A DNA stretch of 64,000 nucleotides from Pieris napi (GCF_905475465.1 NC_062259.1:8938501-9002500), one strand, 5' to 3'; positions 1 to 11,325 are shown, counted from the stretch's first letter. The notes: a model not told the origin generated them from the letters alone. Translations and numbers: made by a program.

Positions 1-664
1 AAAATAATTCAAGTACCTAGCTAATTATTTTAGCATACTAACAATGAGAGCTGAATACTGAGTCCTACTCAAACACTTTTAGTTCCACAAATTGTTTATG
101 TTTGACTCTATGACCCAAAGCTTGTTTATAATGATTGCAATCAAAAACACCCCAAAACACATTAGGAAAGTCGAGTACCATGCAATATAAGGCTGGTCAC
201 ACTGTACAATTTGCCACTAATGAAGTCATTGTCGCAACTCGGGCTGCGGCTCGGTGTATGCACTCTATCCGAGTAATTGTTCCATTCACTGCGCTCAACC
301 CTAGCGATTTAATTTTATGGTATTCGCCGCCCGATATGATAATCATTGCGTTTGAAATATTGCTTGTCAATTTGTGTTTGCTGGCGTGGTAATGACGGCG
401 GTCGCCTTTATTGCCGGCTTCCGAGGCTCGTTACAGAACAAACATCGTTATCATTAACTGTAGCCGGATTGTGACTGCTAAGAAGAGTTGTAATTGAATT
501 AACGGAACCGTTGACACAGGTGTTAATGGGCCATGACCCGTTCACTGAATATTTATATAGAAGCGCTACTCAAAGAGTTTGTCGTAGATCTGGAAGGCTG
601 ATAATATAAATGAGAGAAACCTAAGCTCAAGTTTAGCAGACAAGGAGTTCCGATCGTATCTGCT
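1..664. other. gene-free stretch with a GC-richer block
   Basis: No coding exon is recognised. Roughly 180-560 is clearly less AT-rich than its surroundings and shows no repeat family I recognise, so it is a candidate conserved non-coding (enhancer-like) block. The 85-codon reading frame through it has no domain, no plausible splice structure and looks accidental. This is inference from base composition only. Confidence 0.35.
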
Positions 665-775
665 GGAGGTTCAATGGTAGCAATATATATAGGCCGGCAA
701 CGCACTCGAGCCCTCTGGGATTGAGATTGACTATGGGCCTACATATTACATATCACTTAACATCAGGTGAGACTT
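665..775 (-). mobile_element. non-LTR retroelement 3' fragment, family G
   Basis: Read on the minus strand it carries CACCTGATGTTAAGTGATA and then GAGTGCGTTGCCGGCCT, the same order as in other copies here (6290-7035, 11326-11550, 28902-28995, 36485-36600, 37185-37250, 57388-57525). I recognise this as a very common lepidopteran dispersed repeat, probably the 3' region of a non-LTR element. Only the middle part is kept. Confidence 0.6.
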
Positions 776-908
776 TGTTTTTAAAAAAACAAGTTGAAAC
801 GGTGGCATATGAAACGATGCGTAGCTAAAACATCTTCAGCGTGTTAAAACCTAAAAGGTTATAAAAAATAGAATTAACCCAACATCCACCGTATAACCTA
901 CGTAGAAA

Positions 909-1121
909 ATGTTTCGATACATAGTATTGTTAAATGCTTTATGTTTTATTCATGCGATCAGTTATCTTGACTGGCAGTATCAAAGTTGCAAGGGTGACAG
1001 GTGTGCGATCATAACGTGTGTAACTTTGGTTCATATGTTGCAAGTCAAAAGGGCTGTAGAACCCCTTCCTAATCCTCCCCATGGCACAGAAGCATCACTT
1101 GACGTAGATTTTGCGGATTAG
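909..1121 (+). CDS. possible small secreted peptide or orphan first exon
   Basis: A 70-codon frame starts after the context GTAGAAAATG. Residues 1-17 (MFRYIVLLNALCFIHAI) look like a signal peptide. The next part, around CKGDRCAIITC, has a C-G-x-R-C-x4-C spacing reminiscent of the start of insect clip domains, followed by a hydrophobic VTLVHML. An A/T-rich TATAAAAAA lies about 50 bases upstream. After that the frame carries no further cysteines and ends, so if it is a clip-domain gene only a first exon or broken piece is here; a GTAACT after the third cysteine could be a splice donor. It is equally possible that the frame is chance. No neighbouring exon is recognised. Confidence 0.2.
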   Translation: MFRYIVLLNALCFIHAISYLDWQYQSCKGDRCAIITCVTLVHMLQVKRAVEPLPNPPHGTEASLDVDFAD

Positions 1122-1124
1122 CCG

Positions 1125-2120
1125 GGGAAAAATCAGCCCAGGCACCTGATCGCAGTTATGCATAAATGACCAGTGATTTATTTAGGGTGTTACTAAGATA
1201 AAACAGCAGGAGTATTCTGTTAAGCCAAAATCGATTTCGAATGATTTACTTAATTAGAGGACTAGCTAACTACTTAGTTAGAAGTTATTAACAATTATTA
1301 TAGTTTTCAGTCATTGTTTTTATATGCTGATGTCAGTGGAGTGGTAAGACATCTCTACTTTGGATTCTGTTCAAGTGTGAGTTTTACAGGTTTATGAATG
1401 ATATTTAAATTGTATTAATTCTGAAATAAGCAAAATAGTTAATTTAACAAGAATTGCGTTCATATAAACGAATGTCACTATATCGAGTAAAAAATGTTTA
1501 CATACAGGCAACTAAATCCTCACAGCTACGATTATGTCATACGAGATTCGCCAGTGATTTATCGCTAGGTGATAATTTCCTGCGTCTGTTTACACATCGA
1601 GCTTTTAGTAAGAAGAATCTTTCTTACGAGAATCTCGACTAGTATAAACACGATCTCGTATTGATCTTTTTATGTTCATACGAGTATCGTACAGATCGGT
1701 TTGAACCGTTTTGAGTGCGAGATTTTTCATTCGAGTTTAGTGATTACAAGGGTAGTTCTAAAAAATGTCACAAAAATCCTTTTAATTTGGGTCTGCCGAT
1801 AATATTAAATTCATTGAACTGTATAGAAGTTATGAGTGTTTGTGGAACACGGAAAAAGAAAATTATAAAAACCCATTTTTTAACCCAAAATATTTTTTTT
1901 CCGTTTCCGTCCTATTAATTCTTGTCTTAATTAAAACACCCTCACGCACTGCACTCATGGTAGCAAGTGGCACAAAACCCCGAAATACGATTATTGCTTT
2001 TGAAATTCTGTTTACACGGACACAATAAATTTTCCATTGCGAGGCAATTGTCGCCAAAGTGGAAGAGCAATTGGTGTGAATGTTTAGACGAAGAAACTTT
2101 TTTATTATTAAAATAAAATT
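1125..2120. other. AT-rich stretch, nothing recognised
   Basis: No coding exon, RNA gene or known repeat is seen. The short frames are not supported by domains or splice sites. Confidence 0.4.
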
Positions 2121-2124
2121 AAAA

Positions 2125-2470
2125 AGCCTTTTTATATCTTACAAAAGAACAAAGTAATTTTTAAGAAAGTAAATTGCAATTTTTTTGTCTATTTCCCAAT
2201 TATTATTTTGCAAGAACCCTTCCGAAGGTGTAGGCCTCCTCCAGGGATATCCAGGTATCTCGATTTTGGGTGAGCTGCATCCAGCTCGAGCCAGGCATTT
2301 GAGCAATGTCGTCCGCCATTCTCGTGAGCGGTCTTCCTCTGTTTCGTTTCCCAATAGGGCCAGCCCACCTGGTCACCCTTATGGTCCATCGATCATCAGA
2401 GAGTCATGCTACATCTCCATTTAAGCTTTGTTAGAGCATAGTTTAGGGTATCAGTAGCTTTGGTAACGCT
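2125..2470 (-). mobile_element. non-LTR retrotransposon 3' end (RTE-like RT C-terminus), copy 1
   Basis: On the minus strand it encodes a degraded reverse-transcriptase C-terminus with pieces such as KRNRGRPLTRMADDIAQM, SSWMQLTQNRDTWISL and EEAYTFGRVLAK. This matches the usual RGRP-TRW-DD / W-x-AQDR-W-SL-EAY end of insect non-LTR elements. The flanking non-coding tail (AAAGAACAAAGTAA at 2144-2158, TCAGTAGCTTTGGTAACGC near 2450) is shared with the copy at 30905-31265, so both derive from one family. The coding part is broken and cannot be functional. Confidence 0.7.
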
Positions 2471-5039
2471 TTTTATTTTATAAATTTTTCTATCTATATC
2501 TGTGCAAACTTTTTTATATTCTTCCGATAATCGTACCTTCGACACTAGAAACTCTCTCCATCTTAATCGGCCATAAATGGGCCTTAAGTAGGTGGTACGA
2601 AGCTCACAGAGTCATCTAATATTAAATAATTTGATTGATTTTAATTATAATTTGACATTTGCATGGCTGGTGGATGGTGCAATTTTTTTTAATACATGAA
2701 AATATTTTATATATTGTATTATATATTATCACTTTCAATAAATGATTGTGTATTATTAGTTGCTTTCAACCTTTGGACTAGGAAAAAATTATAAAATGCA
2801 ACAAGCGATAAATTGTTCGCAAATATAACCCTTTAATGATTTCTGCTAACAGGAAAAAACGAGAAAAATTGAAAAAATTGTTTCTACAAATTACAATAAA
2901 AATTCCTCATATTAAAATAAGGCATGGAGCTGAGTAGCAATTTTAGACATGCAAAGTCACAGTAATAATAAAATGAGCCCAAAATTTGTGATGTTCTTCA
3001 AAAGACTTTTGTATCTACCGAAAATAATGATATAAGACTTTGATTAGAAGGTTAATAGGGGATTTGCCCGAATATTATTATAGGGATAAAAACAATAAAG
3101 TAGGGTACTGTCATAGTAAACAAAATATTGAAATTTATTTATTTTTTATTGTTTTTGATTATATATAATATTCTTTATATGATTATAAGTTCTACGTAGG
3201 TACCTACTACGTACGTACTTCCTACGTACTATTATAATAATATTGAGTAATGTTAAGCTAACAATTTTACAATAATTTTATATGTGATGGTTTACTTATC
3301 TGTGACCTATTTAAAATTAACAGTCTAATTATTAACAAATTTTTCGTCTCTTTCAATCAAATTGTGTGTCACTATGTTGAAAAGAGGCAGCACTACTAAA
3401 GTTAAAACGATCTTTTTTAAAAAAGGGGGTTTAATAAACCTTTACATACTAACACATTAGAATTGTCTAAATAAAATCATTTTTCATGACGATTTTGATA
3501 CAAAGACAAAATTAACAAAAGAACGTCCGTTTGATATTTAGCGTTCCACCTGCATATGGCTCAAACCGTTGAACAATGTTCTTTAATGCCACCGACTTGA
3601 GCAATGGGCGGCTATTCTACTAACATTCGATATATTTCACGAATACGACTTTTAAAACATAGTATTCGTACACACGAATCTGTTTAAAAAGTATATATGA
3701 GCATTTTATGTTTAACAAACATTGGTTTTCAAATATATTATTTAATGATAATAAAGAAGCGTTTCTAAGAGAATCAGCGCATTTGATTAAGCAAGATAGA
3801 TCGCAAGATTCAGAACTTTTGCCTAATAAATACATTACATTACAATTTAAGTAAGGTATAAATACAAGCTTATTACGTAAAGAATTGACTATAGGAGCGG
3901 AATTTGATATAGCAGACAGCTGTTACATTATTCAGTAGTAAACGTCCTAAAATATTTTGTTATATTTAGTTTTAAGTATACATTGTGTATTGTATTTTTT
4001 ACGTTTGGGTTGACTTCTTTGAGCAGTAAGACCGTTTACTTCGTATGTTTTCTTTTTTCCTCGTGTTTTTTTATTGTGGTGTGGAAAATATTTCTTATAT
4101 ATATTTCTTGTAGTATTAGTCGTGTCCTGTGGTTTTGTGTTATTATCTAACAACTCTTGCAACACTGGCAGTGCAATAAAAATATAGATTATTAAATATA
4201 TCGCGAGCTTTGAAAATAGGCGCTTCGCTTGCAGAATTGCATCGTCATGCGTCAGCCTACAATCATAGCCTCCTCAAGATAATTTCGTTCATAATTTGTG
4301 GTTAACAAAAAATCAAGACTGTCGAATAATGTAATTATGTATTCTACGAGTGTGAAATGACTAGTTCAATATGATTTTTAAAATCACTATTCATGCTTTA
4401 AATTTGGGTGTAACCCGCGATTATTTCAATAATTTTTTATAATTTTAAAATGACTTAGACTCTATTTGTCAAAGTAAACAAGTGATGATCACAAACGTAA
4501 AAGCGCAGATAGGAATAAAATTTTAACACGGTCGCAATATCGTTTAGTTTTTAAAGGAATTTCGGGGCATCGAGGGTTTGTTAGGGGGGTAAATTAAATT
4601 AATTTAATTAATTAAAAGGTATATTATTCAGGATTTATTCTTAGGCAAACGGACGACTTTACAACATACATTAAGACCAAGCTATAACTGAAATATGAGA
4701 AAACCGATTATAAATTTACATTTGAAATTAGCTCTCAACCAGAGTCTACAACAAGAACTTTAGAGGATTGATATTTAGGGGAATTTGAAGTTGTTCCTAG
4801 GCGGAACTTTCTGTATGCATCCGTAGCTTATTGGATGTACCTGAAAGTTCGGCTACCAGTTAAAAGGCTATTACCGGACTTAAACAAAACCACAAATTAC
4901 AAATGGATATGTATTTCAGAACAATTAACATTGTAAATTTAATGTTTATTAAATTATATTGCAATAGTGTTAATAAATAATATGGATATAACGTCTTTAC
5001 CTCAGATTTATATCGCTTCTATGGTTTCGTGATATTTTA
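2471..5039. other. AT-rich intergenic stretch
   Basis: No gene is recognised. Small structures: a run of ACGTAC/TACGTA-rich sequence at 3190-3231 and a short inverted repeat at 4802-4857 (separate entry). No SINE or LINE copy is obvious. Confidence 0.4.
4802..4857. repeat. short imperfect hairpin
   Basis: The arms GAACTTTCTGTATGCATCC and GGATGTACCTGAAAGTTC can pair with one or two mismatches or bulges around a loop of about ten bases. At about 55 nt it is shorter than an ordinary insect pre-miRNA and matches no miRNA I know. Confidence 0.35.
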
Positions 5040-5054
5040 AATTGGGAAGTTTCA

Positions 5055-5335
5055 GTTTGTGCCTGACACACGTCGTCGACTTTTTGGGTCTAAAGCCATC
5101 TTTACGATGTTTTAGATTCACATGGCCTCTATGGTTTAGTGATATTTTTAATAGGGAAGTTTCAACCTTCTGTGCTTGACACACGTCGTCGACTTTTTGG
5201 GTCTAAGGCCATCTTCACGATGTTTTCCTCCATCGTACGAGATTTAAATGTGCGCATAGAAACAACGTATCCATTGGTCTACAGCCGTGACTGGAAACCT
5301 GACCGCCATGTTGAGCATGCTCACCGGATTCACTT
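5055..5335 (-). mobile_element. tRNA-derived SINE with an internal tandem duplication
   Basis: Minus-strand SINE sequence (GACACACGTCGTCGACTTTT, GGGTCTAAGGCCATCTTCAC, TGTGCGCATAGAAA, CCATTGGTCTACAGCCG) appears once in full near 5175-5335 and once truncated at 5059-5115. Each copy is preceded by the same leader (CTCTATGGTTT-GTGATATTTT, GGGAAGTTTCA), which shows a local duplication with a period of about 115 bases after the SINE inserted. Confidence 0.65.
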
Positions 5336-5639
5336 CTATATAAATCGCAATGGAATTATAAAATTTACCGTTTAAAATAAATTATTCTAAAAAGGCAGGG
5401 ATGTAGTACATTGCATTATGAAGGCATCACGTCGGCAGCATATCTTAGATAAGACCTACGTGCAACTGTTGTGGGAATTCCCAGAAAAGGTTTTGGGTGC
5501 TAACAGTTTTAATAAACAGCAATTTTCATTTTACATAGTAAAGTATGAAAATTCTAATGAGAAGGTTAAAATTTGTATGACATTGATAATGTTGCGTTTG
5601 TGTAAAATGATCTTCAAGTGCGCAAGGACAATTTTTACA

Positions 5640-6012
5640 CGCTTTATATTAGCTTCACCTGTATGTATGTATGTAACCGACTCCCTCGGACTCGATTTTG
5701 AACCACTTTTAACGGACAGATTTAATTCAAACTTTGGGCACTTGTCAAAGATCGATGACAATGCAATAATCCGAAAAAAAAATGAAAAAAAAGTAACTAA
5801 AAAATAAATAATAGTTAAAAAAAACTAAAAAAACACGCTTTTAAAGCACATCAAACTAAAAAGTGAAAAATAATTCCTAATTTAGGCTGAAAATGTTAAT
5901 GAACAAAAAATACTGGTATTATTGTGAAAAAGCGTGGGTTGCTCGATAGACGAAAAATAGGTATGGTACAGAGCGCCCCCACGCTTAGTTTTTTTAAACT
6001 ATTATTTATTTT
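5640..6012. mobile_element. MITE-like dispersed repeat with inverted termini
   Basis: The arms 5801-5840 and 5980-6012 are inverted copies (AAATAAATAATAGTT, AAAAAAACTAA, CACGCTT). A nested inverted pair AAGCGTGGG (5930-5938) / CCCACGCTT (5978-5986) lies inside. The preceding part, 5640-5770 (TAACCGACTCC..GGACTCGATTTTGA, GGCACTTGTCAAAGATCGAT), resembles a repeat I know from many Lepidoptera. The superfamily is not clear. The 129-codon frame through here is repeat sequence, not a gene. Confidence 0.5.
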
Positions 6013-6289
6013 ATATATTTATTTTAAACAGAATTTCGTCTATTTTTCTTGGTAAGTTTGACGCACGCACAACGGACCTAGTGAGAGTCTTAGTGCGGAC
6101 CTAGTGAAACTAAGTCCATCGACTTTTAACCTTTTAATCTGGTAGGTATTTATGTGTCACTCGGAACAGTGTCTCCAACCTAGAGTGTGAACAGTGTTAA
6201 CCTTCTTTTGGAGTCGGTTACCTTCCTGGATGAACAATGTAGAAACGCTAGAACCCCAAGTCTAGAGATTTTTAATATAACTGGGGGAA

Positions 6290-7035
6290 AACGGGCAGGA
6301 GGCTCATCTGATGTGAAGTCAAAGTCAAAGTCAAATCATTTATTTCAATTAGACCATCTAAAATGGCACTTTTGAACGTCAAAAAAAATATAGAAGAAAC
6401 TCCACACTTACTCTTTTAAAATAGGTTTACAATATTTTGTTACATTTGTTAAATAATTATATGTGAAGACAATGTACTCTTAGAATAAACTACTATACTA
6501 AAAAAGTTAGTATACATGTTCCTCACATATTTACAAATATCGAAACCGTAGAATATTAACACTAAAGAGTAATCAAAATATTAAAAAAAACACAACAAAA
6601 CTGTGTGTGAGATACAAAAAAAAATTACATTTATAGCATTATAAATTAAAAAAATAATAATAACAAAAAAATGTTAATCAAAAAATCAGCAACCAATTTG
6701 ATTTTGTCCAGGCTCTATGATTGTCCTATGGAGCAGGACCAGCATCAGAAAGTGATGCTTTCCATAGACACTCACTTCTTTAGAGGGGTCGAGGCTTAGG
6801 GTAGGGCTTGCGTTTTCAGTCTTTTAAAAATTGGTACGCTCTTTTATTTAGGGACCCTAAGTCGAATTGGTTCGGGAATATTTCGGTGGGCAGCTTCCAC
6901 ATTCTGGTGGTGCGCGGCAAAAACAACTGCCTCAAAAATCCTCTCTGTTGTGGAACGTTGAAGTGATACAGGTGGAATTTCGTATTCTGCATCGACGTCC
7001 GATGATGAAGAATGTTTCTCAGACATTTTCTTAAG
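6290..7035 (+). mobile_element. family G retroelement fragment, split by another retroelement tail
   Basis: The 5' piece (CGGGCAGGAGGCTCATCTGA, about 6291-6314) and the 3' piece (AATTGGTACGCTC, CCTAAGTCGAATTGGTTCGG, GTGGTGCGCGGCAAAAAC, TTGTGGAACG, CGACGTCCGATGATG, about 6735-7010) belong together but are separated by about 420 bases. The insert starts with the hexamer run AAGTCAAAGTCAAAGTCAAA followed by TCATTTATTTCAATT, a typical end of another lepidopteran non-LTR element. The small frames here are not genes. Confidence 0.65.
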
Positions 7036-7154
7036 AGCATATAAAAGTAGGGGATCATCATTATTAAAGGCGAAAGAAAAATGCCTTAATAAATAGAATT
7101 GTATAAAACGTCATTTTAATATTGACGTTCATAAGGGAAGAACAATATGATATA

Positions 7155-7476
7155 ATCTAATATGTATATAAAATTCTCGTGTCTCGGTGTTTGTAATTAA
7201 ACTCCTCCGAAATGGCTCGACCAATTTTCGTGAAATTTGTGTGCATATCGGTTAGGTCTGCGAATTGGAAAACTTCACCCCCCTAAATGTTAAGGGTGGT
7301 CCACCTGTTTCAATTTTATTTTTAGTAAAAAAAATTTATGCTACAGTATACAAAAATACATACAATCCTTAATTTTCACCCCTCTACGATGATCCCCTAC
7401 CAATTTTTATCGAACTAAAAAAATGTTTCCTAGAAATAATATACATGGCAAAACAACGTTTGCCGAGTCAGCTAGT
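7155..7476 (-). mobile_element. RTE-derived short element (family R), copy A
   Basis: Same family as copies at 7861-8430, 38784-39088 and 50096-50462. Hallmarks on its own strand: AGCTGA-CCGGCAAACG-TGTTTTGCC at the 5' side, GAGGGGTGAAAATTA, GGGTGGACTACCCTTAA, CATTTAGGGGG, then GGAGGAGTTTAA and CGACACGAGAATTTTATA at the 3' end. It is non-coding and about 320 bp long. Confidence 0.7.
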
Positions 7477-7639
7477 GTGATATAATACATTTAGATTTAA
7501 TTAATTAGCATATTAGATACTTGTTAATTAACCTAATTAGCGCCTGATGAACAAATCGAATCATACATTTGTTTATTCATGTGTATATGTATTGTGTATG
7601 TTATAGTTAATATTTATTTATTAATTACCATATTATACA

Positions 7640-7720
7640 CATACATAAATTATGGAGGCAACGGGCGGCCTCATCGCTGACAAGCGATCTCTTCCAAGCA
7701 ACCATAGTAAGAATAACGAA
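7640..7720. repeat. short dispersed repeat (GCGGCCT..GCGATCTCTTCCA motif)
   Basis: GGCAACGGGCGGCCTCATCG followed by AGCGATCTCTTCCA is a motif I recognise from lepidopteran non-LTR 3' regions. A second, more decayed copy is at 33105-33170. Nothing coding is kept. Confidence 0.45.
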
Positions 7721-7860
7721 ATACTATGGGTAAAGTGCCTATGGATTAAAAGAGTAAAATTTAAAAAAAATACAGATAACAATGTACTTACTCAATTACA
7801 AAACCAAAATTAAAAACTAAAAGCTATTCTTAAAAGACATGAATCACAATGCTATAATAT

Positions 7861-8430
7861 TACTAGCTGATCCGGCAAACGTCGTTTTGCCATGTACAGT
7901 CAAACCTGGATAAGTGAGAGTTCAAGGGAGCACAATCTCATTCTCACTTAGAGAGGTTTCTCACTAACCCGAGTTTCTCGCTAATGCAGGAACATGGGTA
8001 GCGTTTCTCTCTTATAGAGGTACACAGCAATAACAAATCCCACCAAGTACGAATGTAGGAAATATGTAATATGATAAAATTATGTGCATAATGTGCACGA
8101 CATATATTATGTACATACGTATTTTATTTTATTTAGATAAGATATTCATTTATAATAAAAAATAGGGGTTGATCATAGAGGGGTGAAAATTAGGGGTTGT
8201 ATGTATTTTTTAATGCTGTATCATAAAAAAGTAAAAAAATAAAAATTTATCTAGAAATAAAAAAAAAAATTAGGGGTGGACTACCCTTAACATTTAGGGG
8301 GATGAAAAATAGATGTTGTCCGATTCTCAGACATACCCAATATGCACACAAAATTTCATGAGAATCAGTCAAGCCATTTCGGAGGAGTTTAACCACAAAT
8401 ACCGCGACACGAGAATTTTATATATTAAGA
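7861..8430 (+). mobile_element. RTE-derived short element (family R), copy B, interrupted
   Basis: It begins TACTAGCTGATCCGGCAAAC and ends CGACACGAGAATTTTATATA like copies A, C and D. Between 'TTGCCATGTA' and 'CATTTATAATAAAAAATAGG' about 250 extra bases are present (see 7899-8146). Confidence 0.7.
7899..8146. mobile_element. insertion resembling a pogo-type terminal fragment
   Basis: The insert starts CAGTCAAACCTGGATAAGTG, which resembles the ends of pogo/Tigger-like Tc1-mariner elements (CAGT-AACCT-GATAA). It continues with GAGAGG-TTTCTCACTAA and TCTCTCTTATAGAGG motifs. It sits exactly where copies C and D of the host repeat are continuous, so it is a real insertion. No matching terminal repeat is seen at its other end, and no transposase is encoded. 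Confidence 0.4.
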
Positions 8431-8434
8431 TATT

Positions 8435-9520
8435 GCATAGTCTGCATTTACTACTAGCACTAAACATATCCGACGAGCTGCAGCTTTCCTTACTCCAGTA
8501 TTAATTGCTATTTTATTAAACACGGCTATAACAAATTTACATGTTTTTATCTTCATTTTATTTCGGAAAATAGGTTTTTTGGTCTGAGACACTGTTTGGC
8601 TTTTTCCCGGTCTTTTCTATCTCTCTCTTTAGTCGCGTTCATCATAACTGAAGGTCGTGTTGGTGTTGCATATCTCCCTTCCCCCTCTCTTCTGTAGCGT
8701 CTCTATAATATTAAGACCTGTAAGGACCTTCACTTGGTCAGTCCAGCGAGTAGAGGATCAGCCCCGAGGTCTCGTGCCTTCCAATCACCACTCACCACAA
8801 GCTTCTCCAAGTAATTGGGACCTCTGCGATATATGTCCAAAGAAGGATCCTTTGAACAAAGATGGATCGTCACTTGTAGTTGTCTGATAGTTGTCAAATT
8901 CATTCTTTTCACTGTCTAGGAATCCTGAACATTCTTCTTTATCACCTTTCTTTCACAACGATTGGTGATTGGTGTGCATCGATCAGGATCCAAAGATATT
9001 CTTATGTTCATTTATTTTTTCTTTATTATGTTTGCGTTCAGTCCCGGCTTAGCATAATTAAATATGTATTAGTTATTTCGCACTGTAATATCTACATAAC
9101 TTGTCTATAGTTTCTGCAGCGAACGCAATATAGGGATGTTTATTGGTATTTTTCACCTTCTGTTACATTATCGAAAGCTTCATACGAATCCAATAATAAT
9201 CCCGAATGAAAATATTAATAAGTTCATCGAAGATAATTTTTGAAATCGGTTTAATAGTTTTGAAATGTATTTAATGTAAACCAACAATCAAAATGTTCCT
9301 CTTTATGATGTGTTTTATTATAGACAGAACTATCATTAATTACACAGATTTAGCCGCGAGATATCCTCAGATCGTTATGACCAAAAAACCTTACCAATAT
9401 TGTGTTTATAAATAATTAGTAATGTATTATTCCGTTAAGCTAGTTTATAATTCTCCATACACATTCCCGTTGGTTGTGATTCATTAATCGCTGATTATAA
9501 AATCAAAAGCTCCATTGTGC
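8435..9520. other. gene-free stretch with an unassigned GC-richer part
   Basis: 8570-8900 is less AT-rich than its surroundings and open in two frames on opposite strands, which is typical of a decayed retroelement ORF, but I cannot assign it to a family. The rest is AT-rich with nothing recognised. Confidence 0.35.
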
Positions 9521-9527
9521 TATTCAG

Positions 9528-9673
9528 TATAAAAAGTTTCGTAAAGGTATTTGTACAGCGGAGTCAGAGACTACCAGTATTACAAGAACAATGGTAGTGT
9601 TGAAGAGTTCAGAGCTAACGATTGCTTCTTGTTCATTTAAAATTGATAACAATACTGCGTTTATGGTGTAAGT
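9528..9673 (+). promoter_or_regulatory. TATA box, candidate start site and short first exon
   Basis: TATAAAAAG (9528-9536) is followed about 30-38 bases later by initiator-like ACAGCG/TCAGAG, then a start codon in good context (ACAAGAACAATGG, ATG at 9591). An open frame of 25 codons runs into a consensus splice donor, AT GGT|GTAAGT, with the donor at 9668. The order TATA, initiator, ATG and donor is what the 5' end of a small insect gene looks like. No signal peptide and no downstream exon is recognised, so the product is unknown and the element could be an orphan. Confidence 0.3.
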
Positions 9674-9834
9674 TAAAGCCTTAAGAGTAATATTGGATTT
9701 CTATATAAATAATTTTATTGAAGCAAATTTACTAAAGCTATATTTTTTTTGTATTTCTTTACTTTAATATACTACTAAAGTATTTTATACAAAAATTATT
9801 GCGATGAGACGTGTTTTTTTATCGACATCAATAT

Positions 9835-10125
9835 ATTTCGTTTGTAATCAAACTCTGGAAACGGCTGGATCAATTTTGATACGCTCTACAATTTAACGTG
9901 TTTTTATAAAAAATGAATCATTAAGTAATTAAATATATCACTAGACCGACAAACTTCCTATACACACGTCTGAAACACAAAAAAAACTCTAAATCTAAAC
10001 AATTCTCGAATCCACTGGAACATTTACAAAAATTTCATCAAAATCGGTCTAGCCGTTTAGGAGTTTGATTATAAAATATTTAAAATCTTTAATTTCTATT
10101 TCATTGGGTTCGCTCGCCCTTGTAT
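9835..10125 (+). mobile_element. decayed RTE-like 3' tail
   Basis: AACTCTGGAAACGGCTGGAT and, later, ATCAAAATCGGTCTAGCCGT followed by TTAGGAGTTT are the repeated 'A-CGGT-C-GCCGTT-GGAGT' words found in insect RTE-type 3' regions. It is non-coding. Confidence 0.45.
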
Positions 10126-10129
10126 TAAG

Positions 10130-10945
10130 GCATACGTAAAAATTTGAGATCTAAATCTGATTGAATATCACAAATGAAGACGCGTCGGGACTTTGCTTCG
10201 AAGTAGCACTGCTGATGTCATTTATCAAACCACAGCAGAATATGACAGCTCACATATTTGAGGATTTATAATTATATGAAGGTGGCATATTTACTACTAC
10301 GAGTCTAGGAGTTGGCTGGAGGGTCTATATCAGGGCTAATTCCGGTGTACGAATTTTTGTTTGTGGCTTTTTTTGCTGATGGTTGCAATGCGTAATGATT
10401 ATTGAGAGTAATTCCTGGGTCATGAGGGAGAGATGGCCATCTAAATTTGTGTTCATAATTTACATTATTGACTTCGGAGTCATCAAATCCAAAAAATGTA
10501 CTTCAAAGAAAATAAGAAAATGTAAAAAAAGAACATCTATCCCAAGACAGTGATGTCCTATTAATGATAGCAAATAAGAATATAACTAAACTTTTTTTTA
10601 TTAATTCAAATCAGATTAAATTATCACATCCAAATTTCATACTTTCGTGTATAGGAACGCAACGTGACTTGGCACTTCAGCGTGTCGATTGAAACGTTAC
10701 CGCTGTCCACTTGTTCGCGGTCTTTTGTACCGTCATCCTTCCTATAGCATTTGGTATCAAACTCCAAAGATGCGTCGCTACATACTACCTCCATACATAA
10801 CTACGCGAGTGTAAAGAACGTTATTTGATAGTTACATGACTTAGTGTCCTATGACTCGCAACGTTTTGGTCAAAGTTCCAAGTCATTGTTCAGAAGCGCA
10901 GCATCAAAATTTAAAGTAGTAATAATCGCCAACCTTTGAACGGAT
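10130..10945. other. unique-looking stretch, nothing recognised
   Basis: No coding exon, RNA gene or clear repeat is seen. 10640-10900 is mildly GC-richer than average. Confidence 0.35.
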
Positions 10946-10954
10946 ATGGTACTA

Positions 10955-11180
10955 TATATAATTCTTCTGTGAGTGTGTATGTCACTGAACTTCTCTCAAA
11001 CGACTGGACCGATTTTGATGAAATTTTTTGTGTGTGTTCAAGGGGATCTGGGAATGGTTTAGATTCACAAATCAGCCCGCCAGATGGCGCTGCAGTCGGT
11101 ACTTTCATACTTTGCTTTACTAATCGCTTGAAATATCATGCAGGACAACGTCTGTCGGGTCCACTAGTGGTACTATAAGA
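10955..11180 (+). mobile_element. lepidopteran dispersed repeat (family Q), copy 1
   Basis: ACGACTGGACCGATTTTGAT, TTTTTTGTGTGTGTTCAAGG, ATGGTTTAGATTCACAA and ACGTCTGTCGGGTCC occur in this order. A second, decayed copy is at 22005-22125. I recognise this as a very common repeat in moth and butterfly genomes. The 80-codon frame through it is not a gene. Confidence 0.6.
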
Positions 11181-11325
11181 ATAAGACGCCTGTCCACAGT
11201 GAGCCTCCAACGCGTTTGGAGCTTCGCATTTTTCGTAAAATAAGACGATAATCGAAAGACTTACCTACACACACACTTTCGCTCTCCCTGTGGGCTCCAA
11301 TCAGGCACTTTTTTTTTTATATAAC

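Noticed and set aside
5418..5807. 129-codon frame, the longest in the window
   Set aside because: It runs into a MITE-like repeat with inverted termini and ends in a lysine-rich low-complexity tail; it has no domain.
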